Position numbers and translations under genes: made by a program | The notes under the pieces: generated by a model | Databases searched by the model: none | The model's input: only the letters and a program-made list of their open reading frames with translations | What the model was told of the DNA's origin: nothing | Assembly (NCBI GenBank): GCA_022508505.1 | Contig: JAFLVC010000009.1 | Coordinates: forward strand, 20,513-84,512 | Direction: 5' to 3' | Length of the DNA stretch: 64,000 nt | DNA from: Clostridiales bacterium | GTDB taxonomy: Bacteria; Bacillota; Clostridia; Christensenellales; Pumilibacteraceae | In this document: piece after piece, positions 27,658-36,814 of the stretch | Layout of the letters: each line of letters opens with the position of its first letter | How positions within the stretch are numbered: the stretch's first letter is position 1

Positions 27658-29655
27658 TTACCATCGACCGCCGCCGCCACCGCCGTGAGAGCCGCCCGAA
27701 AATCCGCCTCCGCCACCGCCGTGACTGTGCCCGCCCGAAAAGCTTCCGCCGCTCGTCCTAGGCGGTCTGTAGCTGACGCTCGAGCCGACGGAGTGCGTAA
27801 GTCGGGAAATAACCCAAATATCGAAAATGTCGGGACCGCGCGTCGTATAATACGCAGGGGGCTCTACCGCAAGGTCCTTGAACTTGTTCGCCCATATATC
27901 TGACACGCCCAGCACGTTCGCGTAAGGCAGAATGTTGTAGTAGTATTGCGGATCTTCTTCGAGCAGTGCTTCCAGCCTGTCCTTTTCGGCGTCGCGCAGA
28001 AAATCGCGGAAGCCGAGAATGGTGTTGAGCTGTTCGTTGTATTCCGGACGCCGCACCAACAAAAACGGCGACATCGCCGACACCACGCCTAAGCACGCCG
28101 CAAACACTATGCGCTCGAGCCAGCCCATGACGTCGAACGGAATGACGAACGACACGCCGAACGACAGTAAAAGCGACAGCACTACATATCCTACTACGAG
28201 CGCTGTCCGCACACTCTTACCGAGCTTAAAAAACTGTCTTGCGAGCACGTAGCCGATTACCGCCGAAAGCACTGCCGGAACAATCGCCAACAGCCCCAAT
28301 AAATTGAACATGAAAGCGCCTATCCGAACCGTCGAGAGCACGGCGGTAAGTAGACCGAAAAGCGCCGCGCACGCCGTCATAAAGTACGACAGCGCGGTAA
28401 ATCCGCCCTTGTAGAACTTGCCGCGGTATTCCTCATTGACCGCATGCTTGCAGGTTTCGATATCGACGTATGCCCTTCCCGAAAGCGATTTGACCGACAC
28501 CTCGCACTTGCCGTCATCTCTCATTCTCGCCTTTTCGAACAGACTGTTGAAAAGCTTCTCTTCGTAAGCGGTTATGCTGTCGAGCGCGTGCTCTTTTACG
28601 AGATAGGTCTCGCCGTCGCGGTCCTCTATGCTCAAAAAGCCGTTGCTCGCCCAATAGAATATGAGTGAAGTTACGTCGCTGCTCGAGCACTTGTCGTCTA
28701 TGATTTTTCCCATCTGCACGGGCAGCATTCGCCTAAACTCGAGCTTGTGCTCTTTGGGCGCGTCGAACGGATTTTCGCCTTCGTCGCCGCCCACCCGCGG
28801 CGGGTAGTAATCGACAATGGGAGTGAGCGGCTTGTTTTTTGCCAAACAAACCTCGATCAGCACGACGGCCGCGACGAGCACTATTCCGATAATTACCGTC
28901 CAAAGTATTTCGGCGCTATGGTAATCGGTGAGCGTTCCGTCGGGAAGCTTATACGCTATCTCGACGCCCTCGTATGCACCGAGCGAAACACCGCTTACCG
29001 TGATCGTTCTGTCGTCGTCGGACCACTCCGCTTGCTCGTACTTGTCGCCCGCGACCCAAACGCCGTACTCGTAGTCGTTCGCATTTTTATTTGGCGCTTT
29101 GGGGTACGTCATTGTGACCGTCGCATTTTCTATCGGGCACGTCCACCCTTCGCCTATCGCCATGAAAGAGAGGACGTCGGGACCGTATTTATGCTCGGGC
29201 ACTATGTAATCGTAAGTTACGAGACATTCGAGCTTGTCGTTCGGGTAAAAGTGCCTGTCCTCGTCGCCCACTCGCGCTCTTACGATTTTGTTCCATTCCT
29301 CGTGCGAGAACTGAACGGCGCACGCGGGGACTGTGCTGACGTTGAGGTTTCGCACCATCTCGCCGCTGTTTACGGGAATATCGATGTAAATGCCGTGCGT
29401 CAGCTCGTAGCTTCCGTCATAGCCCAAGTGAAAGCCGACGACGATTTCCTCTGTTATCTTGCACGACCTGTCTTTTTCCCACACGATATCGACGTCCATG
29501 CGCTCTATCGTCATGTACGGATCGGCCTCTTTGATTACTTCCGTGTCGGCGTCCGGCGCGACCACGCACATAATCATTACGAATATAAAAAATATTACCG
29601 CCGCAACGACACATACAGTGCCGATCACGGCGGAATTTTTACTTTTTGACGCCAT
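27658..29655 (-). CDS. DUF2207 predicted membrane protein
   Basis: 665 residues. There is an N-terminal membrane anchor (10-32), an exported beta-rich DUF2207 domain, a membrane segment near 255, a cytosolic stretch, several more membrane spans near 420-530, and a Gly/Ser/His-rich tail ending GGGGGRW. This matches YciQ-like proteins. It directly follows lemA (no gap), the usual partnership. Function unknown; envelope or signalling roles have been suggested for the pair. Confidence 0.88.
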   Translation of the reverse strand: MASKSKNSAVIGTVCVVAAVIFFIFVMIMCVVAPDADTEVIKEADPYMTIERMDVDIVWEKDRSCKITEEIVVGFHLGYDGSYELTHGIYIDIPVNSGEMVRNLNVSTVPACAVQFSHEEWNKIVRARVGDEDRHFYPNDKLECLVTYDYIVPEHKYGPDVLSFMAIGEGWTCPIENATVTMTYPKAPNKNANDYEYGVWVAGDKYEQAEWSDDDRTITVSGVSLGAYEGVEIAYKLPDGTLTDYHSAEILWTVIIGIVLVAAVVLIEVCLAKNKPLTPIVDYYPPRVGGDEGENPFDAPKEHKLEFRRMLPVQMGKIIDDKCSSSDVTSLIFYWASNGFLSIEDRDGETYLVKEHALDSITAYEEKLFNSLFEKARMRDDGKCEVSVKSLSGRAYVDIETCKHAVNEEYRGKFYKGGFTALSYFMTACAALFGLLTAVLSTVRIGAFMFNLLGLLAIVPAVLSAVIGYVLARQFFKLGKSVRTALVVGYVVLSLLLSFGVSFVIPFDVMGWLERIVFAACLGVVSAMSPFLLVRRPEYNEQLNTILGFRDFLRDAEKDRLEALLEEDPQYYYNILPYANVLGVSDIWANKFKDLAVEPPAYYTTRGPDIFDIWVISRLTHSVGSSVSYRPPRTSGGSFSGGHSHGGGGGGFSGGSHGGGGGGRW

Positions 29656-30270
29656 TTACAAGCGCACCCTCGGCGAGTCGTCAAAGCTTACTTGAGGAGC
29701 GTTGCGCTCGACTTCCGCTATCTCGAAGTACGGTTTGCGCTCCAACCCCATTTTGCGAGCGACGGAGCTCGACGGGAATTTTTCTACCTTGTTGTTGAGA
29801 ATTTTGACCTTGGCGTTATAATACTTTCGCGCGTTGCTTATCTCGTGCTCGCAGTTTTCGAGCTGCCGCGAGAGGTTGTTGAACTGCGTGCTCGCCTTGA
29901 GGTCGGGATACCTTTCGTGCACTACGTTAAGCAGCGTGTGCAGCTCGGAATTGAACGCCGATTCCGCCGCCGCCTTATCCTGAGGCGACGCGGCCATTGC
30001 GGCGTTCCGCGCCCGCGTGATGCCGACGAGCGTATCCTGTTCGAACTTGGCGTAGCCCTTGCACGTCTCGACAAGGTTGGGAATAAGATCGTAACGCTTT
30101 TTCATGTGTACGTCCATGGCCGAGTATGCCTCTTCCATGTCGTTCCTGAGCGATATCAAGCCGTTTTTGGTCGTTACGTACCAAATAAAGTAGATAATAG
30201 CCGCAACCAGCAAAACGCCGCCTGCCACTATGGCGATAACCACCCCTGTTTCCAATGACAGAAACTGCAT
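29656..30270 (-). CDS. lemA: LemA family protein
   Basis: 204 residues. One N-terminal membrane helix (8-32) is followed by the helical LemA domain with KKRYDLIPNLVETCKGYA and the conserved YNAKVKILNNKVEKFPSS. GGAGGATAAAGTATT precedes the ATG. It pairs with the DUF2207 gene downstream. Biochemical role unknown. Confidence 0.93.
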   Translation of the reverse strand: MQFLSLETGVVIAIVAGGVLLVAAIIYFIWYVTTKNGLISLRNDMEEAYSAMDVHMKKRYDLIPNLVETCKGYAKFEQDTLVGITRARNAAMAASPQDKAAAESAFNSELHTLLNVVHERYPDLKASTQFNNLSRQLENCEHEISNARKYYNAKVKILNNKVEKFPSSSVARKMGLERKPYFEIAEVERNAPQVSFDDSPRVRL

Positions 30271-30295
30271 AATACTTTATCCTCCGTCTTAATAG

Positions 30296-30324
30296 ATTGT
30301 ACCATATAGACGGGACAAAATCAA
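30296..30324 (-). promoter_or_regulatory. Promoter of lemA-DUF2207
   Basis: On the minus strand: TTGATT, 17 bp, TACAAT. The leader is short and has a strong Shine-Dalgarno. Confidence 0.65.
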
Positions 30325-30343
30325 GTATTTTGGTGTAATTACG

Positions 30344-31036
30344 TCACGCCCTTTCGTCAAAAACGGAGTTGACCGCCGAAAAGATTGTGTACGCTACTTT
30401 TTCCTGATAGCTCGCGCCGATGAGCTTGCTTTCGTCGCCGACGTTTGACAAAAACCCGCACTCGCAAAGGATTGACGGATACTCGGTGCAATTGAGTATG
30501 TAGTAGTCTCCGACCATCGCTTTTCTGTCCCTGTCGTTGAGTACGTCGTTAAAGTATCCCTGAACCGCCGTTGCAAACCTTTCGCCCTGCCCGCGCGCCG
30601 ACGAGAAAAACGCCTGCGCGCCCTTGACAGATTCCACGGGGTACGAATTGCAGTGAACGCTTATGACAAGGTCGGGCGCCGCCGCCTTTACCACCGCTTT
30701 TCGCGCCCGCATATCCTCGCGCTTGCTGTACGACACTCCGCCCATAGCGGCGCCGCTGTCGGTGCGCGTCATGACTACGTTATATCCCGCCTTTTCGAAG
30801 TACTTTTGAAGATACTTGGCTATCGAAAGATTGACGTCGCTCTCTTTTGTGCCCGTCGATACGCCTGTGACGCCGCCGTCCATGCCGCCGTGCCCCGCGT
30901 CGATTACCACAGTGATTCCGTTGTCGGTGCGCGTCGCGACGACGACTGTCGCTGCCGTAGCCGCAATCGTCACCGCCGCAAGCACTATCGAAAGCACGAT
31001 TATTACCGTTTTCCTTCTTATCGTGAAAAAAGCCAT
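30344..31036 (-). CDS. N-acetylmuramoyl-L-alanine amidase (Amidase_3)
   Basis: 230 residues. A signal-anchor (residues 7-33) leads to an Amidase_3 domain: VIDAGHGGMDGG with zinc His, the Glu in KESDVNLSIA, SVHCNSYP with the second His, and LCECGFLSN with catalytic Glu. It cleaves the amide bond of peptidoglycan stem peptides outside the membrane. It resembles spore CwlD in size. ATG 31036 follows AAGGAGAGAT; the longer upstream frame is noncoding and contains a dyad. Confidence 0.92.
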   Translation of the reverse strand: MAFFTIRRKTVIIVLSIVLAAVTIAATAATVVVATRTDNGITVVIDAGHGGMDGGVTGVSTGTKESDVNLSIAKYLQKYFEKAGYNVVMTRTDSGAAMGGVSYSKREDMRARKAVVKAAAPDLVISVHCNSYPVESVKGAQAFFSSARGQGERFATAVQGYFNDVLNDRDRKAMVGDYYILNCTEYPSILCECGFLSNVGDESKLIGASYQEKVAYTIFSAVNSVFDERA

Positions 31037-31073
31037 ATCTCTCCTTACCGACGTATTATACAAAAATCCACAA

Positions 31074-31145
31074 TTATCGACATTTCCACACGCCGATTGT
31101 GCACAACTGTGTGCATAAGTGCACAACTGCGGGCACTTATGCACA
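31074..31145. promoter_or_regulatory. Dyad with DnaA-box-like sites
   Basis: TGTGCATAAGTGC (31110-31122) and its exact complement (31133-31145) form a 13-bp inverted repeat with a 10-nt gap. Each arm holds TTATGCACA, fitting the DnaA-box pattern TTWTNCACA. A TTATCGACA at 31074-31082 and two GTGCACAACTG repeats lie nearby. It sits upstream of the amidase gene, whose -10 TATAAT is at 31055-31060 on the minus strand. No T-tract follows, so it is not a terminator. Confidence 0.5.
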
Positions 31146-31158
31146 GCGCGATTTTTAG

Positions 31159-32625
31159 CTAATTCTTGGAAAACAGCTTGACGTCGCCTTTAAGCCAGCT
31201 GTCAAACAGCGCCGACAGCCTGCGCTTGGACGACTTTTCCATTGCGCCGACAAGGTCCTGCGGCTCTGCAATCTCGAACTTCATGGTCGAATAGTAGCGC
31301 TTCAATCCGGCTTTAAACGCAGACGAGCCGACCGAGTTTCTGACGTCGTCGAGCATGAGCGCACCCTTGACGTAAGTCATGTACGAGTATTCGGTGTCGT
31401 TTGCGTACTCGTTGACTGCGCGCGTCATGGAAGTATCGCCCATGCCGCCTTCCTTGTACGTTTCGCAGTACAGAACGTATGCGGACATCGCGTCGGCGCG
31501 CTTGCCGTTGAACGTGTAGCTGTAGCCCTCGGTGTTGACCTCGTAGAACATCATGGTCGAATACTCGGCGAGCGCCTCGTCAAGCCATGCGTATTTGACC
31601 TCATTGTTCCCCACCGCGCCGTACCACCATTGGTGCGCCGTCTCGTGAATGATTATGTCCTTGTACGAGTCGCCGGAGTACTTGTCGGAAATCATGGAAA
31701 GACAAGGGTATTCCATGCCGCCGTGCAGGAACGAAGTCTGCACGACCGTATATTCGGCATACGGATATTCGCCGAACAGCTTGGAAAAGGTGTTCACGGC
31801 GTCGATCGAGGTGTTGAGCGAGGCTTCGGGCGTACCGTCGTCGTAGTAGTAATAGTTGACTATGGTGGAGCCCGCAAGCCCGCTCATCTTTTGGTACTCG
31901 CCGAACACCGCGCAAAAATCCCTGACATTCTTTGCCGAAACATTGTAAGTCGTCACGCCGTCCGCGCTCGACTTGGACTTTACCGAGCCGGTGAACGCGC
32001 CGCTCCACTTTTCGGGCGCGGAAAAGCGCACCGTATAATCGGCGCACTCGCTAAAGAAGGGATCGCCCGTCGAGTAGTACGGATCGGCGACGAACGCGCC
32101 GTCCTTGTACACGCACGCAATCGGATAGAAATTGCCGAGGTTGACCGATTTATCCGTATAGCCCAAGCGGTGACTTACGTTGGGAAGCTTCAGCGTGTAG
32201 CTTATTTTGACATTTATGCTGTCAGTCGGTTCGAGCGTCTTTCCGAGAGGCACCGTAAGAATGTTCTCGTCGACGCCAGATATCGTGATGTCGCGCGCAC
32301 TGCCGCCTACGGTGACGGCGGTGATTTGCATGTCGGCATAGCTCCTGCCGTTGGGGTACGCTGCGGAAATATCGGCGTCCGAAATGGGCGCAACCGAAGC
32401 GCCGTTTCGGTACGCGTTTGGATAGAGGTGAAACCACAACTCGCCGAGCGGTACGTCGGTGTTGTTGACGTACTTACAGGTCACGGTCGCGCTAAGCGTG
32501 TAGTCCTCGGCAAGCGTCGCCTCTATGGTGTACTTCGAGTTCTTTTTCTGCTCGCTCGGCGAACACGCGACGAGCGACATGCCCACCGCCGCCGAAAGAA
32601 TTACCGCGGTCAATTTCTTTTTCAT
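31159..32625 (-). CDS. M1-family zinc metallopeptidase, lipoprotein
   Basis: 488 residues. The lipobox is SLVAC (Cys21). An N-terminal beta domain precedes the gluzincin domain: HGGMEYPC in the GAMEN position, HETAHQWW zinc site near 325, and WLDEALAEY with the third zinc ligand about 18 residues later. It is probably an exported aminopeptidase anchored to the outer face of the membrane. AAGGAGAAAACGCA precedes the ATG. It lacks the large C-terminal helical domain of classical M1 enzymes. Confidence 0.92.
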   Translation of the reverse strand: MKKKLTAVILSAAVGMSLVACSPSEQKKNSKYTIEATLAEDYTLSATVTCKYVNNTDVPLGELWFHLYPNAYRNGASVAPISDADISAAYPNGRSYADMQITAVTVGGSARDITISGVDENILTVPLGKTLEPTDSINVKISYTLKLPNVSHRLGYTDKSVNLGNFYPIACVYKDGAFVADPYYSTGDPFFSECADYTVRFSAPEKWSGAFTGSVKSKSSADGVTTYNVSAKNVRDFCAVFGEYQKMSGLAGSTIVNYYYYDDGTPEASLNTSIDAVNTFSKLFGEYPYAEYTVVQTSFLHGGMEYPCLSMISDKYSGDSYKDIIIHETAHQWWYGAVGNNEVKYAWLDEALAEYSTMMFYEVNTEGYSYTFNGKRADAMSAYVLYCETYKEGGMGDTSMTRAVNEYANDTEYSYMTYVKGALMLDDVRNSVGSSAFKAGLKRYYSTMKFEIAEPQDLVGAMEKSSKRRLSALFDSWLKGDVKLFSKN

Positions 32626-32724
32626 TGCGTTTTCTCCTTTTCACTTACTCGTTTAATGATATGAAAAGGCAGAGCGCAATATGATAAGTGTTTTTGTCGC
32701 GGAGCAGTAACTTTTACATATAAA

Positions 32725-33825
32725 TTACTTTCCTACGAGCGGCACGACGGGCGTGTACACGCGCTTTAACCCGTCAAACCGCTTCTTGCGCTTTTTGGCT
32801 ATGTCTATGAGCTTATCTATTAGCTTTGTAAAAGCCATATCGTCGCGGTATAGCGGCGACGACAGCGAGCCCGGTATGGTGTTGATCTCGTTGACGTACA
32901 CCTCGTCGTCCGTCACCATAAAGTCGACGCGCGCTACGCCAGAGCATCCCACCGCCGTAAACGCCTTTACGGCAAGCTCTTTTACGACGTCGTTTTTCTC
33001 CCCTATGTCTGCGGGAATCTTGTGGCGCGTCTGCTTTACGTCGCCCGAGTACTTATCAGAAAAGGTCAAAAAATCCTTCCACCCGACGGGCTGTTCGGTC
33101 TCCGACACTACGTACTTGTCGCAGTCGTTTACCGCGCCTTCGCCGTAGTACGCGTCGCCCAAGACGGCGCAGTTGACCTCGGTAAAGCTGCCTAGCGCTT
33201 TTTCAACGATTGCGGTGTCGTCCCATTCGAACGCCACACGGAGCGCGGTAAAAAACTCGGTCTGGTTTTTGGCAATCGAAATGCCGATAGAGCTTCCGAG
33301 ATTGCACGGCTTGACTATGACGGGAAACTTGAGCTTTTGCTTGAGCGTTTTGAGTGCGCCCGAGACGTCGGTGTCGTACTCGTCGCGAGTTATCGAAACG
33401 TACGGCACGACCTTCAAGCCCGCGCTCTCGAACGCGCGCTTTGACGCGAGCTTGTTCATGCCGACGGCGGAAGCGAGAACGCCGCTTCCCGTGTACGGAA
33501 TGCCGCTCATCTCGAGGCACCCCTGTAGCGCGCCGTCCTCGCCGAGCATTCCGTGCATGCAAAGTAGCGCGACGTCTATTTTGAACAACTTTTTGTTCTT
33601 GCAGTACAGGTAATTTTCGCCCGCCCGAATGTGCACGCGCTTACCCTTAAACTTGCCCTGCCTTACGGCGTTGACGCTGTCGAAGCCCTCGCCCGTCCAC
33701 CATACGCCGTCGGGATCTATGTAGACGGGCGCGCACTCGTCGCGGCAGGCGTCCATTGCCTGCAGACCCGTGATTATACTGATATCGTGCTCGCACGACC
33801 TTCCACCGAAAAACACCGCAATCAT
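32725..33825 (-). CDS. ddl: D-alanine--D-alanine ligase
   Basis: 366 residues, ATP-grasp. GGRSCEHDISIITG opens the protein, and KPCNLGSSIGIS and the C-terminal NEINTIPGSLSSPLY are family signatures. It joins two D-Ala for peptidoglycan precursors. The EHDIS form resembles both Ddl and D-Ala-D-Lac ligases; no vanH or vanX is nearby, so Ddl is preferred. No Shine-Dalgarno is seen: a weak promoter (TTCACT, 18 bp, TATATG) ends 8 nt before the ATG, so it may be leaderless too. Confidence 0.93.
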   Translation of the reverse strand: MIAVFFGGRSCEHDISIITGLQAMDACRDECAPVYIDPDGVWWTGEGFDSVNAVRQGKFKGKRVHIRAGENYLYCKNKKLFKIDVALLCMHGMLGEDGALQGCLEMSGIPYTGSGVLASAVGMNKLASKRAFESAGLKVVPYVSITRDEYDTDVSGALKTLKQKLKFPVIVKPCNLGSSIGISIAKNQTEFFTALRVAFEWDDTAIVEKALGSFTEVNCAVLGDAYYGEGAVNDCDKYVVSETEQPVGWKDFLTFSDKYSGDVKQTRHKIPADIGEKNDVVKELAVKAFTAVGCSGVARVDFMVTDDEVYVNEINTIPGSLSSPLYRDDMAFTKLIDKLIDIAKKRKKRFDGLKRVYTPVVPLVGK

Positions 33826-33884
33826 ACACTATACATATATGACTGCGGCGAATATTTAGTGAATTTATTTATGATATTCGTGTA

Positions 33885-34670
33885 TTACAGAAAATAGAAC
33901 GAAAAGGTCAAAATTGCGAGAACCGCAAGGTACAGCGAGAACCATTTGTAGTTTGCCTTGGCGATAAGCTTTAGCATGACGCGCACCGCAAAATACCCCG
34001 AAACGAACGCCGACACCGCGCCGACGACTATGCTGAACCAATCGACGTAAGCGATTGCGCCCGACTTAGCGACGTCGATTATACTGAAAAGCAGCGAGCC
34101 GAGAATGATGGGAATGCTCATCAAGAACGAGAATGTCGCCACCTTTTTGCTGTCCGCGCCCGCTACGGTGCCGCCGAATATGGTAGAGCCCGACCGCGAA
34201 ACGCCGGGAAACACGCCGACGCCCTGCATGACGCCCATTGCTATCGCAGAGCCCCAGCCGATGTCCTTGGGCGTTTTATTGCGCTTTGCGACTATCTCGC
34301 TGACGAGCATGATTATCGCGGTGAACGCGAAGAAAAAGCACAGGTACTTGGCGGTTGAAAAATAGTCGTCGATAACACCGCTGCAGGTAAGCCCGACAAT
34401 GACGGCGGGAATGCTTGCGACGACGAGGAGCAAAAGCTGTTTATACGGTTTTTTGAAAAGGCCGAGAATGTCTTTAAACAGCACGATACACACCGCGGCA
34501 AGCGTTCCGACGTGCGCCATGACGTCAAACAACAGGTACGACGTCCCCGCCTCGTTGAGTCCCATAAGCTGACGAACGAGTATGAGATGTCCGCTCGAAG
34601 ACACCGGCAAAAACTCGGTAAAGCCCTGCACAAGCCCGAGCACCATGGCTTGCCACCAATACATGTACAA
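33885..34670 (-). CDS. uppP: Undecaprenyl-diphosphatase (BacA/UppP)
   Basis: 261 residues and multiple membrane spans. LGLVQGFTEFLPVSSSGHLIL and GVFPGVSRSGSTI are the two signature loops of UppP. It recycles the undecaprenyl carrier at the membrane. A TTG start at 34670 lies 12 nt after AAGGAG; the in-frame ATG at 34664 is 18 nt away, so TTG is slightly preferred. Confidence 0.95.
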   Translation of the reverse strand: MYMYWWQAMVLGLVQGFTEFLPVSSSGHLILVRQLMGLNEAGTSYLLFDVMAHVGTLAAVCIVLFKDILGLFKKPYKQLLLLVVASIPAVIVGLTCSGVIDDYFSTAKYLCFFFAFTAIIMLVSEIVAKRNKTPKDIGWGSAIAMGVMQGVGVFPGVSRSGSTIFGGTVAGADSKKVATFSFLMSIPIILGSLLFSIIDVAKSGAIAYVDWFSIVVGAVSAFVSGYFAVRVMLKLIAKANYKWFSLYLAVLAILTFSFYFL

Positions 34671-34746
34671 TGCGGTTTCCGTCTCCTTGAATGTCGATTT
34701 ATCTAAAACTTAATTTATGTGTCAAACGCAAATTTATGCCGAGCGC

Positions 34747-36756
34747 CTACTCTTTTTGGGCGGCGGCCGTCTCAATCATTTCCGCCTCCGCCTTTGCGGC
34801 GCGGAGCGACGCCTCGCGCTCTTTGACCGCTTGCTCTCTCGCCCCGCTCGGAACGATGGAGAACACCTTGCGCTCTACGCCTTCGTCGTCCTCGGACAGC
34901 GCGATAGCCTTCAGCTCTTCGAGGTCCTTGTCGAACTTTTTGCGGTCTATGCCCTCAAGCTTGTTGACGAATATTCCCTCGTGCGTAGTCTTGTCCACCT
35001 TTTCCTTGTCGTAGCGCAGCTCTTCAAACAGCTTTTCGCCCGGGCGCAGTCCGGAAATGACTATCTTGATGTCCTTGTCGGGAACGAGACCGTTGAGCCG
35101 AATAAGGCTTGCCGCGAGGTCGTAGATGTACACAGGCTCGCCCATGTCCAAAACGAAAACCTCGCCGCTCGACGCGAGAGCGCCCGCTTGAAGCACCAGC
35201 CGCACCGCTTCGGGAATGGTCATAAAATACCGCTTTATGTTTCTGTCGGTGACGGTTACGGGGCCGCCGTCGTGGATTTGCTTCAAAAACGTGGGAATGA
35301 CGGAGCCCGACGAGCCGAGAACGTTTCCGAACCGCACCGCCGCCATCTGCATATCCGAGCCTTCCGCGCGCGTTTGAACAAGCATTTCGGCGAGCCGCTT
35401 GGACGCGCCCATAACGTTTGCGGGGTTTACTGCCTTGTCGGTAGAAACGAGAATAAACCGCTTCACTCCGAACTTTTGGCACTGCTCAATGACGTTTTTG
35501 GTGCCGAAAACGTTGTTTTTTATCGCCTCGGTCGGCACTATTTCCATCATCGGAACGTGCTTGTACGCCGCCGCGTGGAACACGACGTCAGGCCTGTACT
35601 TTTCGAGCGCAAAGGCAAGCCGCCGTTCCTCTCTCACCGTGCCTATGACGAGCGAGTACCTCGACGTGTCGTACTTTTTGCTAAACTCCTGGTCGATGTT
35701 GAACATGCCGTTCTCGTGCTGATCGAATATGACGAGGTGCTTACAGCCGAAGTTTAGAGCCTGACGGCAGAGCTCCGAGCCGATCGAGCCCGCGCCGCCC
35801 GTCACCATTACGACCTTGTCTTTTACGGCCGTGTCGACAAGATCCTGTCGCACGACAAACTCGTCCCTGCCCAAAAGCGACTCTATCTTGATGTCGTGGA
35901 GCTCAAGCGACGCTCCCGTCATCTGCGCGACGTCGCTTATCGGCGGGAGCGTTTTTATGGGCACGTTAAATCTCGCCAGCCGATCGTAAATGCCCTTTAG
36001 CTGCGATTTTGTCAGTGCGCTTATCGCGATTATAAACAGGTCGGGCTTGTAAGTTTCGACCGTCTTGTCTATCGTGTCGAGACCGCCGACGACCGTTACT
36101 CCGCCTATCGTTTTGCCCTGCTTGTCCGTATCGTCGTCGACTAGCGCGACTACCGAATAACCCTCCTGCGGATTGTTGACAAACCTATTGACGAGGACGG
36201 AGCCGACGTTGCCCGCGCCGATGATGACGGTGTTGGTCGTTTTGGACTTGTCCGTAGAATATTTGAGGTGGCGCAAATATCTGAATATGATATTTGAAAA
36301 GCGGAAAATGCCGGTGAATATTCCGGCGAACATCAAGTATATCAGTATAAGCGATATTCTAAGGTTTACGTCGAACGCCGCCGCAACGATGTACTTCAGC
36401 GCCATGAGGAGAGCAAACGCCGCGACGTACGCCGCGCCGAACTTTATCGTTTCGACACGCCCCGCGTACTTCCAAACGAATATATAACAGCCGAAAACGG
36501 CGAGCATAGCCACGCACAGCGCGACCATTATAAACATTATGCCGACTTCGTACTTGGCGTAGCCCGTCGGGAGATCGCCGTTGTAAAAAAGCGTGAGCCG
36601 CGCAAGCCAATACGAGCCGACGAGAATGCACACGTCGAGAAGGAGCGTCAGCACTATCTTGCCGTACTTGGACGAGAGCCACGCTTTTATTCCCGATTTG
36701 GGTTTATTGTTCGGCGGAGAGCCGTTATTTTTTTCTTCAGGAGTGCCTGCGGTCAT
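34747..36756 (-). CDS. Membrane nucleotide-sugar 4,6-dehydratase (CapD/PglF-like)
   Basis: 669 residues. Four N-terminal membrane segments, a Rossmann-like CoA-binding domain (GAGNVGSVLVNRF) and a C-terminal SDR domain with TGGAGSIGSELCRQ, STDKAVNPANVMGASKR and PVTVTDRN. The NVMGASK form, with Met in place of the SDR Tyr, is typical of FlaA1/PglF UDP-GlcNAc 4,6-dehydratases. It likely supplies a modified UDP-sugar for a surface glycan. No glycosyltransferase neighbours are present. The C-terminal tail is Glu/Ala-rich. Confidence 0.92.
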   Translation of the reverse strand: MTAGTPEEKNNGSPPNNKPKSGIKAWLSSKYGKIVLTLLLDVCILVGSYWLARLTLFYNGDLPTGYAKYEVGIMFIMVALCVAMLAVFGCYIFVWKYAGRVETIKFGAAYVAAFALLMALKYIVAAAFDVNLRISLILIYLMFAGIFTGIFRFSNIIFRYLRHLKYSTDKSKTTNTVIIGAGNVGSVLVNRFVNNPQEGYSVVALVDDDTDKQGKTIGGVTVVGGLDTIDKTVETYKPDLFIIAISALTKSQLKGIYDRLARFNVPIKTLPPISDVAQMTGASLELHDIKIESLLGRDEFVVRQDLVDTAVKDKVVMVTGGAGSIGSELCRQALNFGCKHLVIFDQHENGMFNIDQEFSKKYDTSRYSLVIGTVREERRLAFALEKYRPDVVFHAAAYKHVPMMEIVPTEAIKNNVFGTKNVIEQCQKFGVKRFILVSTDKAVNPANVMGASKRLAEMLVQTRAEGSDMQMAAVRFGNVLGSSGSVIPTFLKQIHDGGPVTVTDRNIKRYFMTIPEAVRLVLQAGALASSGEVFVLDMGEPVYIYDLAASLIRLNGLVPDKDIKIVISGLRPGEKLFEELRYDKEKVDKTTHEGIFVNKLEGIDRKKFDKDLEELKAIALSEDDEGVERKVFSIVPSGAREQAVKEREASLRAAKAEAEMIETAAAQKE

Positions 36757-36773
36757 TTGTGTTTACCGTGCTC

Positions 36774-36802
36774 ATCTTATCATATAAAGCGCGTTTTGTC
36801 AA
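36774..36802 (-). promoter_or_regulatory. Promoter of the CapD-like gene
   Basis: On the minus strand: TTGACA, 17 bp, TAAGAT. The predicted leader is only about 11 nt, with a GGTAA that could be a weak ribosome site. Confidence 0.8.
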
Positions 36803-36814
36803 TACAATATTTCT

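Noticed and set aside
31037..31144. N-terminal extension of the amidase gene
   Set aside because: The extension is translated from the inverted-repeat region. The ATG at 31036 has a strong ribosome site and starts a normal signal-anchor.
32725..33825. Vancomycin-resistance D-Ala-D-Lac ligase
   Set aside because: The EHDIS motif resembles VanA-type ligases, but no vanH, vanX or vanRS lies nearby and the VanW gene is 14 kb away in an unrelated context.
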